Shown here piece by piece: positions 1 to 12,200 of a stretch of 64,000 nt of DNA. Under the pieces are notes generated by a model that saw only the letters and a program-made list of their open reading frames with translations, was not told the DNA's origin and made no database searches. Made by a program: the position numbers and the translations under genes. Source of the DNA: Tenebrio molitor (lineage: Eukaryota > Arthropoda > Insecta > Coleoptera > Tenebrionidae); NCBI RefSeq assembly GCF_963966145.1, contig NC_091052.1, positions 4,650,001 to 4,714,000 of the forward strand, read 5' to 3'. Within the stretch, counting starts at the first letter, position 1; every line of letters begins with the position of its first letter.

Positions 1-1096
1 AATTTTTTGACGATTACATTACATTTACATTACATCTCCATCATCTTGATAAAAGATATACATATTCATTGTCATCGTGAGATTTATTAATCTGTTGCCA
101 ACAGACAGAAGCATTTCATACATATCAGGTGTGATATAATAGATAATATATTACATAAATTCTGGAAATATTGAAGATTAAACTTATCAACGCCAAATCA
201 GTTTTCTTTTATTTTTAACATTATCTAATGTTCTTTAAATTATGCTAATCAAAGATGTTATCAGGTACCTATTACATACTTATATTTTTAAAAAATCTAC
301 TAGAGTTTGGGAAGCTAACATACTCGTACATATTTAAATACTAAGTAGAGTTAGAAAAAGTGGAATATTTCCTAACAAGTGCGAAATGGTTATTTACGAG
401 AACATTTTTCGCGCATGAGGCAGAAGCGATGAAAGAACTTATTTATTGATATTATACAGTGAGCGGCAAAAGTATGGAATAAATTCCTTAAAAATTAAAC
501 AAAATTTTTTTCAAAAAAATCATGCCGATAAGCATTTTCATACTTTCCCTTGATTTCGCTTATATCACACATTTTAGTAGAATTTCCGTAAATGTACTCA
601 AGCGAACAACTTACACACCTTCACAAACTTTGTTTATTTATACCTAAACAAAATTATTGTTTCTTTATAGCAACGAACAATTTTGGATACTAAAAATATA
701 TCATATTTCATTTACTTTTCCAAACTCCAGTAAAAAAAATCATGCGTGCAATACGAAGGAAATCCATATTTTTCCATTTTAGGCATGGGATTTTTGATCG
801 AGGTGATAGCCGAGATCAAACATGCCATGTTTGTTTATCTTATTCATTTGTGTTACAACTGTTACATTACATGTTCTGACGTAAGTTAAATGTACATACA
901 TATTTGAAGAAATAATTTATTGCCGCATTGAATAAATAAGTCAAAGTACTTTACAATAAACATTATAAATTAAAATAAAACTCTACGGGAATCGATCAAA
1001 AATTTGTTGGAATATTGGACTGGGAATTTTTAATAAACAAATACCTTATACATATTTACCATTAACAAACAAGAGATTTTTTTTTAATTTGAAGAA

Positions 1097-1326
1097 CAGT
1101 TGGTTGCAAAAAACAGGAACTATCAGAATAAAATGGACACATTTTTACAATTGTTTCATAGTGTATGACCTTCTTACGAGAGATAGGTTGGAATTATGGT
1201 CAAAATTCAATTACATTTTTAAAAATTATTCGGTAGGTATTGTCAAATAGACAATTAATTGACAAATGGCCAAAACCAAATTTACATTAGGAAAATTTTC
1301 ATTTCCCGTTTTTTTGCAATCAACTG
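1097..1326. mobile_element. MITE, family 1, copy 1
   Basis: The ends are inverted copies of each other: CAGTTGGTTGCAAAAAAC on the left and its near complement, ending GCAATCAACTG, on the right. Two further copies lie at 20671-20892 and 33952-34152, with matching interiors (GGAACTGTCAG next to the left end). TA follows the right end; the left flank reads AA, probably a decayed TA. It is non-autonomous, with no coding capacity. The TA target suggests the Tc1/mariner superfamily (inference). Confidence 0.75.
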
Positions 1327-1639
1327 TACCGTTTAGTACACGTGCATGTCTCCAGACCTTGACTTTGTATAGATTAATTTTACCGCAAATTTACGTATTT
1401 GAGACATAATATATTCGAATGATTCACGTGCATGCAAATGTTGTAATACCTACTGGTTATTGAGATTACAGTAGAAATTCGACAATTTGTTACGTCCGGG
1501 TGGGTGACGATTTCGGAAATTGACGAATTATAGAAAATTCCAAGAAAAATAACTAAAACACATTTTGAAGAACTTACACATGTACGAGTACCTACTGTTT
1601 TTAGAATTTTATTCGACGTAACTATACATAACTTGTACA

Positions 1640-1889
1640 TACTGTCGCGAGCAATAAATTTTGATCGTCAATGTCATTTCAAAATTTGATTAGATTGTTA
1701 CAAATTAAAAAAATTGCCCTGCCTGATTATGCCCATATCAACAAAGTGTCAAAAAAATGAGAAAAAAATGACAATTAATGTCATACAACATGATGATAGG
1801 TTATGATATTTACGACTGTTTTACAATGGAGCATTTTTGTTGCGTCAAAGAATGACCTTGACAATCAAAATTTATTGCTCGCCACTGTA
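1640..1889. mobile_element. Mariner-like MITE with about 40-bp inverted ends
   Basis: The left end, from 1642, reads CTGTCGCGAGCAATAAATTT; the right end is its near complement, ending ATTGCTCGCCACTG before TA. TA stands at both borders (1640-1641 and 1888-1889), as expected for Tc1/mariner insertion. The interior is too short for a transposase. The ends resemble those of the larger element at 28262-29888 (CAGTGGCGAGCA), so the two may share a transposase source. Confidence 0.75.
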
Positions 1890-2650
1890 CATCGGGTTTT
1901 ACGGAAGTCCACGTAATAAATTTCACCACCAATAGGACTCGTTAAAATAAACATTTTTTTTTGTTCGACACTGTCAGAATTTGAGAATTTTCTCCTGTGT
2001 AAACGGATTTTGATAAATGTCACAACTTGTCAAAACGAAACGTCAAGCTAATTTTAAAGATTTTACGCTCGTCGAACAGAAAAACGTTGTATTCAACTCG
2101 TTCGTGTGTAAATTGGGCCTTTTTTGGCACGAGGGGGCCAATTCACACACGAACTCGTTAAATAAACTACTACATATTTTATTTAGGACCGGTTGCACCA
2201 ACGTGAGTTAAATTTAACTACAGATTAAAATATACGAAAACATTGTTATAACAATAGGTAACTAAAGTAACGAAGCACTTTAACCTACAGTTAACTTTAA
2301 CTGGCGTTGGTGCAACCGGCCCTTAGCCATTTTTTCTGCAAATTCTTCAAAACACAATTAAAATTAAATACATATAACTTGGACCCTAAAATTCATACCC
2401 GCTGACGTGTTTACACATCCATTGATAACGAAGCACGAAAAAAACAGTGAAAACTGTTAGTATCTTAGAACAGCGGTCGTTCTTTCTCCAAAAAAAATGT
2501 AAAGTTTTTATCGCACAAAAACATTTTCACTCACTCTTTCGTTTCAATTGATGATCATCCCATAAGATCAATATGTAAAAAATGTTTATTTTAAAGAGTT
2601 CTATTGGTGATTAAATTTATTACCTGGACTTCCATAACATCCTGTGTACC
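1890..2650. mobile_element. Inverted-repeat element A, copy 1
   Basis: About 60-bp terminal inverted repeats: the left reads GGAAGTCCACGTAATAAATT (near 1903) and the right is its near complement, ending GACTTCCATAAC near 2640. A second copy at 28201-30730 has the same ends and stretches of the same interior, including the CATCCATTGATAACGAA region near 2417. It directly abuts the mariner-like MITE on its left. No transposase is seen. The superfamily is uncertain because no clear target duplication can be read. Confidence 0.7.
2186..2322. mobile_element. Small PIF/Harbinger-like MITE inside element A
   Basis: A 137-bp unit with ends GGACCGGTTGCACCAACG and CGTTGGTGCAACCGGCCC, flanked on both sides by TTA (2183-2185 and 2323-2325). 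A 3-bp TWA target duplication and GC-rich GGNCCGGTTGCACC-type ends fit PIF/Harbinger MITEs. It sits inside element A, so it inserted later. Confidence 0.75.
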
Positions 2651-3132
2651 TACAACTTTTATTTTACATTAGCTAAATTTTGCGATTTATTAAAAAATTA
2701 GGTGATAAAAATTCTTTAAATATTTTTTGATTCATTCTTTATTTGCTTATTAACATCGGTTATAAATTATAATTAAGGGGGTCTTCTACCTTTGAACACC
2801 GTTTTTCATGCGTTCACGTTTTATTTTTTATTGTATAAAGTTATCGAGATATGTAAGTACGATCTTTTGCATTTTATTATCAAAGTAATGATAAACGTAA
2901 ACAATATTTTTTTATTAAAAATGAAAGAAAACGGCGGCTCCCACAAGCTCGCGGAAAATCCTTCTATGTATAGGGTGAATTCTAAATGTCTCTAGATTAG
3001 AAATATGCAAAAAAAATCGATGTTTTTAAACCGACAAAGGTAAAAGGCCCCCTTTAAGGTGACGAATTATCGAATTTCTACTGTATTTATAAAAATTTAG
3101 TTTTTCCGCCATTTTTCAAATTTTTATGCGAA

Positions 3133-3140
3133 TCACGTGA
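3133..3140. promoter_or_regulatory. Palindromic E-box TCACGTGA upstream of Rbcn-3A
   Basis: TCACGTGA lies about 150 bp before the start codon of Rbcn-3A, with a second E-box, CAGCTG, just downstream. The first matches the core of the CLEAR/M-box bound by MITF/TFEB factors, which in flies and mammals activate V-ATPase genes. As Rbcn-3A controls V-ATPase assembly, the site is plausible, but an 8-bp match alone is weak evidence. Confidence 0.4.
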
Positions 3141-3286
3141 TCGCTCAGCTGATCAAACGTCAGATGTATGTCAGCACTGTCAAAGAAGCAGAAAACAAAT
3201 TGATTTGTCCTCAAGATGTGCTACCGTGCCGTTGCGATGATTATTCGGTGTTGAAGTTTGTGACCGCCTTCAAATAATTTGAGACA

Positions 3287-6200
3287 ATGAATTTGCATCA
3301 GATAGTAAGCGGCGCCTGCAATGCTGGCGACAAGTGCTTCGCTGTGGGCAGCGTAGAGGGTGTACCGTTCACCGTGAGTTTTGTTGCATGACCCATTAAA
3401 ATTTGATGATCATTGCACCGTTTCTAGGCGTACGCTGCAGGATGTAACATTGTCATCCTCGCTTCGACCTTTGAAAGGGTCCAGATCATTCCAGGCGCTG
3501 TTCATGATTACATTCGCATAAGTTCAATTGATTGTTCAAGCGATACAGGGAAGATTGCAGCTGCTTATGACAATACAGTCTGTATTTATGAACCCACACC
3601 CCTTATTCATAACACTTCACTGCATGTAGGTTTTCCAAATTACAGTTGAATTAAATAACATTGAACAATCTGTGTTTAGGGCTTAGATTATAGGTGGGTT
3701 CAGACAGGAACTCTAAAAACAGATTCTTCAATCAGGGCACTCAGCTGGAATTTAGAAGGGACAAGATTGCTAACTGCAGGCTCACATGTGCAGCTGTGGC
3801 ATCTTAACTCCCAGCCCATTGAAGAAGAACCAAATGTAACATTCACACTAGGTGGTGAAAATGCAGATGGCACAGATTCTATGGACTATGTTGATGAACC
3901 TGATAAACCCCAAGGTGACCATAAACTTTTTAATTAAGATACAAATAAATACACATACATGTTTGTTACTACGAGAAAAATATTAGAAATTTTGTTAATA
4001 TTCTCACAGAACAAGAACAGACCTCTTGGCAATGTGTTTGGAAAGCAAACACAGCAATTCCAGTTCAACATTTAGCTTTCAGCCCAGATGGGACTTTATT
4101 TGCTACATGTGGAGAAAATGATAGATTAGTGAAGATATGGTATGAAAACAAACATTGTGAGTATGTTGTGGATGTAACCCGTTTTTCTAAATTGTATCGC
4201 AAAACGTTTGTAATTTAAAGATTCGTTTTAAAATAGTTATTTGTACAACTAGTTATGAAAGTCATACTTTTTTTCACGAATTTGCAGATTGATTAACGAG
4301 GTCGTAGTCCGAGTTAATCAAGCAAATAAGTGAAAAAAATACTTTCATAACGTGTTGTACACACTATTTTTTTGCATATCGACGTAAGTTGAGAAATTTG
4401 GTTCAAAAGGATTTATGAAAAATTACAAATGATGTAAAAAAGTAGTCTACTACTTTCGCTACGATTTTTCGTGTAAAAAAGTGCTACTTTCACTATGATT
4501 TTGCGTGTAAAAAAATGCCACTTTCATTACGATATGCAAAAAATCCTATTATTGATTTTCTTATAAGCGAATTGGACATTGAAGCCATTAAGAAGCGTGT
4601 TAGTGGCGCCATCTGTAGATGGATGACTTTTTTTAATTACTGAATTGCTCATGTTAACTTTTACAAAACTGCAAAAAATGTTTCAGTTTTGTTCACTTCC
4701 AAAAGCACTGATGGTCCAATAGAGCTAGAATATGGGTTCGTCTACATCGCGCACCCTCGCGCCGTCACGCACTTGTCTTGGCGAACTACAAGCAAATATA
4801 TGCCAAAGTACGGTGTCTATAATACATTGTATTTTTTTTTTTTCTAAAAATAATCAATCAATTATAGAGGTTCCGTTTCGAATATGCTTGTGACATCTTG
4901 CAAAGATAACATTTGTCGTTTGTGGGTGGAAACCGTACTACCAGAAGATGGCTTAGTCAATTTGTCCCAACTTGATCCTCAAGCTCACCATCCCAAGTTC
5001 AGAACCCACCGTCACAAACATAGATTCATGCAAAGGCTGAAACATATGAAGTAAACTAAAAGAAATAACACTCGACTCTTTTTTACTGACGTAATTTTAG
5101 GACATGTTTTCATATTAGGCGTCACGCGAAACGTCAAGCGCAAGGTATTGGAGGTCCGTCACCTCCAATTCCTACATTACCTTCAACGTACAGCGTACAC
5201 GACTTCCACTCGTACGGATATCACGGAACTGGTAAATCTCAGGATTGTGGTGTTTGTCGTTTCTTTACTGTTGATCTTAGGGGTAACACCGGGGCTTCAT
5301 TTTCATCTTGCCGCGTCAGTTAATGCCGAAACTGATATTCCTCTGGTACCTAGCATAAGTTATTGCAACCCGCGACCAGCTTTTGTTCTCCACTGGTTGG
5401 ACAACAAAGAGATGCATTTTAGCATGCAAGCTGAATCGTTACTGGAGGAACTCACGAGGTACTCCACTCGATAACGATGACAAATCTCTTTTGATATTAA
5501 AGGGTTTGCAGGCGCGTTGTCGATCATCCAGAAGGCATAGAACCAAATGAAGAACCGTTGATTGAATCTGGAAGTCCCGATGGTTTAGATGCTCGTATAG
5601 AGACACTTTTGAGAGACTGGCATCATAGTCCTGATTTATTATTTAGTATACATCCGGTGGATGGTAGCTTTTTGATCTGGTGAGACTTTACGAGAAGGTG
5701 AACAATAAGAAATACATTCTGTTTTAATTAGGGTGGTAGAATGGTTGGACGAATATCATCCAGGGTCGTTCCGCCAAGCTCAGGTTTCGTTTTCCACCCG
5801 TATTCCTTCTGCTTTTCCATTGGGCGATTCCATGAGCATGTCGACGACTGTCAGTCTGTACAGTGCTGCCCCCATCATTAAACATCTAGTCAAAGATGCA
5901 GGCCACCGTGACGGACCAGGTTTGGCGAGCGTTAAAGAAGAAGACGAGAATAATCCCCACGCAGAAGTGCAACCCGAGCAAGAGGAACAAAACGAAGAAT
6001 CGGCTGTGGTTTCGCTAGTCACTAAACACGATAACGGAACATTGAATTTGTGGGAGCTAACTTTTGCCGACCAGAGCAAGTTTAGTCAGGTTTTGAGCAT
6101 AGGTCACCGAAGTAGAGCGTCAGGACACCGTTTTAGAGTGAACGACATAACTTGCCATCCAGTGCTGCCGCTGCTGCTCACAACGAGTCATCACAACATC

Positions 6201-9200
6201 ATTGAACAAAATAAAAATCAAAACAAGGTTAACCTTCAGAGTCTGAGCGAGTTTCGTTTTGTAACTGTTCGTTGTAGGGTTTTTGCAGCGAATTGATTTT
6301 ATGGAAAGTGGATGCTGTCGGTCCACTGTCAAAATCGGGCGGAATATGCGAATTGGCTCGAATCAGTTCGCCTGAACCATCTGCGTTCAGTAATGTGGCC
6401 TGGATTCCAACTCTTTTACCTTCCAGTACTTTGGGCAATCTGTCAAATTCCCCCAGTGCTTGTTTCGTGGCGTCTGACGGTGAATGTTTGCGGGTGTATC
6501 AAGCCGTCATCGATGCGCGCACACTTTTGGCCGACTTGTCATTCAAGGAGAGACGAGAAGTCGACGAAAATGAAAGCATGTCAGACTTGTCGTCTTTCAA
6601 TCAAGAAAGCTTGTTGGAAAATATTAATATAGTCTCGCAGCAGAGCACGTCAAGGCCTGGGTGCATAATACAACTAGAAACGATTTCGGAGGCTATACAG
6701 TGGCAGAATACCACTTTTTTGCACGTTTATCAGGAACAGTTAATAACAGGGCAGAGAAGTATGCCGGTGAATTTGTGCGGACATGACGCAATGGTGGACT
6801 TGCAGCAAAACGCAGTATTCGAGGAACCTTTCTACATTGTTCTCTTAGACTGTACCGACCAAAATATTATTATTCACATGTGGAAGCTCACGATTGCGTC
6901 TAACGAAGCAGACTATTCTTTAACCGGAAGTCAAATGTACGTCCCTGATTGTAATTTAGTCCAAGATGAGAACGACATATCCAGAAAAAATAGCATGGAG
7001 TCGTTACACATCAAACAAGCTAAAGTCAGTCCCCACATCAATATAACTGTGACCAGAGAAGTAAAACAAATTCTTCCGATACCGGACGGCGTAGAGATTG
7101 TACACGCGGCTCCTGCGGCGGGACATTTAAGTTCGGCTTCAATTTATCCAGCTTGTTTGGCGCCATATTGTTTCGCTACAGCGTGTAGCGATGGTGTGAT
7201 CAGATTCTGGACGGTCACCAGTGACGTTACAAAAGTAAAGAGCATGAAAAAGTATTTCCTGGAAGAGGATGGAATTTTGGTGGATACAGGAAAGGTAAGA
7301 GTTTAAATAAAACGAAACGTTTTGAACGTGTCAAATAAAAATGAGTGTTTTTGTTTAAAGGTCTGGACTGAGTGGAACATGCTCAAAGAGTCTGCGATTG
7401 AGATCGAGGGACAAGTTTTAAACATCAGTGTTGCATATTCGGGTCGTCTGGCTTGTGCTTACAAGTACGGTAAAAGCTTCACCAGACCCAACAAAAACGA
7501 TCCCGATTCGCGTTTTATTAACTTGTGTGTCGCCATTTACGAATGCGAGTCGACGGGGGGTACAGAGTGGGTACTGGAAGATATAATACATCTGAAAAAT
7601 ATCCATTTGCCAAGAATTAACATCGATAGACACTTGGACTTGAGTTATTTGTACGACTCGCGAACTCTAAAAAAGAAACAAAGAATTAACGAGGTCCTGC
7701 ACACTTTTTCGAATGACGATCGTCAAACTCTGAGTGTCGAATCCCACGTCAAGCCAACTCTGTTGGCGGTACCAAGTTTTACGACTCTCCAGTCCCTTCG
7801 CAAATCCATTTCCGAGATGGGTAACATCTGTCCTCTCACCCAGAAACATCTGGTCCAGCTGGACTGGGTGTCTAACGAAGACGGTTCTCACATTCTCACG
7901 GTGGCTTGCGGCAGCAAAATAATGCTCTACACACCGTTGTCGACAGATTTAGCCCAAGCTAACGTCAAAGCGATGAAAGAGTCGGTCAATAATTACAGAC
8001 CGATACTGCGCAAAGCCAGCTCTTTGGCTCAGCCGCTGTTCGTCGACGATTTCAAGTGGATGACTTTGCGAAAGATCGAGCTCCAGACGGCCGACGGTCT
8101 TCCCGCACTTCCAATGCAAATAAGTTGGGTCCGCGACGGCATCTTGGTGGTCGGAATGGACTCGGAGATGCACGTTTACACCCAATGGCGGCCTCAGAAT
8201 CAGTCGGTTCAGTCGATGGAAATGAGCGAACCGGACGGCAAGAACTTGCGAGATGTCGATTTCCGGACGTTAACGCAAGAGAATCAAAGAAAACTCGCCG
8301 CAATTCCTACTTTAGGCCGCATCAGTTCGGTCAATTTGCAAATATTGGATAGAAAACGGATGAATAAAGAGGCCAACCTTGATTACATGCCGGATTACGG
8401 TTTGTTTGAAGCATCAAGAATCGCATGTCCTGTTCTTCCGCAGTACCATCCGAAACAGTTGATGGAGTTGTTAAATTCGGGAAAGATTCGATGGGTGAAG
8501 GCTATTTTAGCACACTTGGTTAAGTGTATCGGCGGTAATCAAGACACTCCGGAAGATATGCAAGGATGGGCGAGAGCGAGGACTCTATCCGTGAGTTATC
8601 CCGCCGGTAGTCCCGATCACAGAGCAAGCATAGGGGAAGTCGCTTTGGATTACGACGAGATCAACAACATTCCACCCTTACCACTGTGGACGCTGTTAGC
8701 TGCCGACAAGGAACAGTCGGCGACACAAGAAGAAGAAAAAAATTACAACGAACTGTTCGACAATAGCATAAACATGGAAGAGTCGCTCGACACTCTTTTA
8801 GAAGACAAAGAGATGTCCAGATTGGACCGGAGACAGTCCGAACGAAATATAGGCATAACACACTTCACACCCAAACAAGGTCGGGTGCTGTCCCGTCTCT
8901 TAACCCACATGCACCTCCCAGGATTGTCAAGTTTAGATCAGATGCATCTGTTGGCCTTGGCCGATACAGTCTCGACTTGTAATACAGACCTCGCCGAGAG
9001 ATTTGCAATAGATTCGGCGAAATCGGCATTAGCCAAAGAGAATTTGGTAGGGCAATCTGACGAGGTTATTACAGATAACTTGGATGATTGCGGGCTTCGA
9101 TTTTTGTTAGCGATGAAACATTACGGATATTTGTTGAGGTACGTATCAAAATAGGCGTAAATATTTTAAGTCGTAAATCATCAAGACATTTGAAGACGAT

Positions 9201-12200
9201 TTGCGATGGCTGAAATTTCGTATTTAAAAATTAAAAATACATCTCATTCGCTAATGTACAGCAAACGAAAGTGAAATGGTAAAAAAGGCACAACGAAAAC
9301 GATTACCACGCAAGAAATTTGACACTGACACTGAATTACTTGTGTCGAAAAAACGCACGAAACACTTGTGTCTAAGGACACTTCGTCCAGCAACTCAGAC
9401 AAAGTGTCACTCAAAAATCGAAGATATTCTTCACCAATTAATCGATTCGGCAAGATGTGTTTTCCAATTAAATTATCAGTATCACCAACAATAAAATAAT
9501 AAAATAACTGTTCTGTTCCCGGTACAGTATTTGTGCTTAATTCCACGTTTCTAAAATTTGGCATTTTAAACAATTTAATAACAAATACACGATTATTAAT
9601 ACACCGCTACACTGCACCGTTTGTCGAGCTGCAACTAATAAATAACTGACCTACGCCAACCCAACCTCCGATAAAAAGATCCTTTTTTGTCATCCAAAAA
9701 AGCGAGAGTGCGCTTTTTCTTTACTATTGCAAGACCATTTGTTCACGTATCCTACGTTTTTCAAAAAACACAAATGCTTCCATTGATGCGGGAGTATTCA
9801 CTACTTCCGTGTTTAAATATTTCCGTGTATTTTGATTACAGGCTCTATATGTCAGTCGTTCAGTTGATTGTATTTTCTTTGTAGATGTCTGTCGTTGGCT
9901 CAAAGAACTCAGTTTCAAAAACAAGGTGTCGGCACTAATAATCTAGCGTGGGCTTATCATTCGGAAAGTCAAGAAGAACTACTAAATCTGATTCCAAGTT
10001 TTGCAAAAGGAGAGCCAACTTGGCCGCTCCTTCGCGAGCTTGGCGTAGGATGGTGGATCAGAAATTTGAGCGTGTTAAAGCAATGCGTTCAAGTCTTAGC
10101 CAAGTCGGCGTATCAAACCAAACAAGATCCGATGGACGCCGCTTTGTATTATTTGGCAATGAACAAAAAGAGCGTGCTGTGGGGTCTGTACAGGTTTGTG
10201 ACATTTCCTACGAGATCGCGGAAACTTGAAAAACTCTTTTAGGTCAAAGCGTGACGAGAGAATGACCCAGTTCTTTGCAAACAACTTTACAGAAAACAGG
10301 TGGCGCAAAGCTGCGCTTAAAAATGCATACGCACTGCTCGGAAAACAAAGATTCGATCATGCCGCGGCGTTTTTCTTGCTTGCCGGCAATTTGAAAGATG
10401 CCATGGAGGTGTGTTTACAGAAACTGCAAGATCTCCAACTTGCGATCATAATTGTCCGTTTGTACGAAGGAGACGGTGACAGTTTTAAAAAGTTGTTGTA
10501 TCAGGAAATTCTAGGTTGCGACGCTGACGGTACGACTTTGACAAATTCGTTATCCTCGGAGTCATTGATTTTTATTTAAAGGGTCCAACCAGGACATTAC
10601 TAAAGCACATCCTGATCCTTTCCTGAGATCGATGGCGTATTGGTCTTTGAAAGAACACCAAGCAGCTTTGAGCACTCTACTGATCGGAAACGCCGGTACT
10701 CAACACCACACCCACGAAGATGAAGCGAGAGAGACCAAAGAAGCTGATCCAAATGTTTTTAATTTTTACGTGTACCTGAGAACGCATCCTTTGCTCGTCA
10801 GGCAACATATGGCGAATTCAAGTCAACGGAAAGCGTGGCTTCCGGGAGGCAAACAAGTCGTGGTTGAAGATTCGATCACAGCATTGGAAAGACAGCTATA
10901 TTTTGCCACAGCTCACGGACATTTCAGAGCAGGTTGTCCGGCACTGGCTCTTGAAGTCTTGTCAAAGCTGCCGTATATCGTGACCGAAAATAAACAAACA
11001 ACTCCTTGTAAGTCGTTTGCGTGACGTCCTTGATTGTTATCGACAGTGTGTTGTTTTAGTGGTATCGCCAAGAGAGACTGCAGCTAGCTTAGAAATTAAT
11101 ACCGGAATTATCTCTTGGGAAAGCAAACCTGACGTGCATCAGTCGGCAGCAAATTTCGATTGGGGAAACCCTCTGGCGGACTTGACCACAAAAACCGACG
11201 ATTTAGATTTGAAGTGGAGCGACGATGAGGGTGAGAAGGATTCAGAAGGGTCAGATGAAGGAATCAGAATGAAATGTGATTCCATCGAAGACGAAGAAGA
11301 AGACACTGCAGAATCCCCTCATCAACATATTGATATTATGGCACAGCAACTGAAGTTTGTTGCGTGTTTGAAAATCCTAATGGAAGAATTGTCAACTCTC
11401 GCAACAGGATTTGAAGTAGACGGTAAGGATGTAGCAGTGGCAAAAAGAACGGTGTTTATGAATTTGTCGTTGCAGGTGGACAGTTGCGATATCAGTTGTA
11501 CATATGGTTAGAAAAAGAAGTTGAAGCGCTGAGACAACTATGCAATTACTCGACGACAGATGTCGCTGAAACTTTAGAATTAGAACCGTCTCCAGAAATG
11601 GAAAACTCGGCGAGCGAGACCGGTACGAGGCCCACTCTTCACGAGATACTTGTCCAAGAGAAATTAGATTTCGAGGCGAAAGTTCAACGAGCAGCCAAAC
11701 GCAGACGTTGGCTCAGAGGTAAAAGACACCATAATTGTTTTAATAAAGTCGACATCGTTGATTTCAGTCAACGAAACGCTCCTAAGGACTCTGCTAAGTT
11801 ATTGTTCTCTGCACGGTGCCACGGGCGGTTTGGCTTCTGTCCGCATGGAATTGGTACTTCTCTTGCAGGAGCTCCAACAAGAGAAAACTCACCAGCAATT
11901 GCTGAGTCCCCTTCCATTCCCCACAAGTTTACCTTTATTGGCGGCCAGCGTCGCCAGCAGTAAAACTGTAATAGCCGATCCGATCAGATATTTGCAGTGT
12001 TTGATACACGACATGTTGGAAACCGTGAGTTTTTAGAGAGTCGCGCGACAGATTCGTAACAATTGCTTGTAGATCGTGGAACTCCCGAAACCCAACACAT
12101 CACAAAACCAACTTCTAGTTTTGCGAGATCTCGCTATAGCTCTGTCGGCTTGTATTTATCAGTCGTTGTGCGACTCTGACACTTTCAAAAGTAACCTGCC

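Larger units (their letters stand above)
1..3150. other. Intergenic region upstream of Rbcn-3A, rich in MITEs
   Basis: No credible protein-coding gene is visible; the open frames are short and lack family features. The segment is AT-rich and holds a TA-flanked MITE (1097-1326), a mariner-like MITE (1640-1889) and a longer inverted-repeat element (1890-2650) that itself contains a small TTA-flanked MITE. The last few hundred bases become the promoter and 5' leader of Rbcn-3A. Confidence 0.6.

Noticed and set aside
9276..9573. Open frames on both strands in the 746-bp Rbcn-3A intron
   Set aside because: Overlapping on opposite strands, low-complexity and without family features; most likely chance frames.
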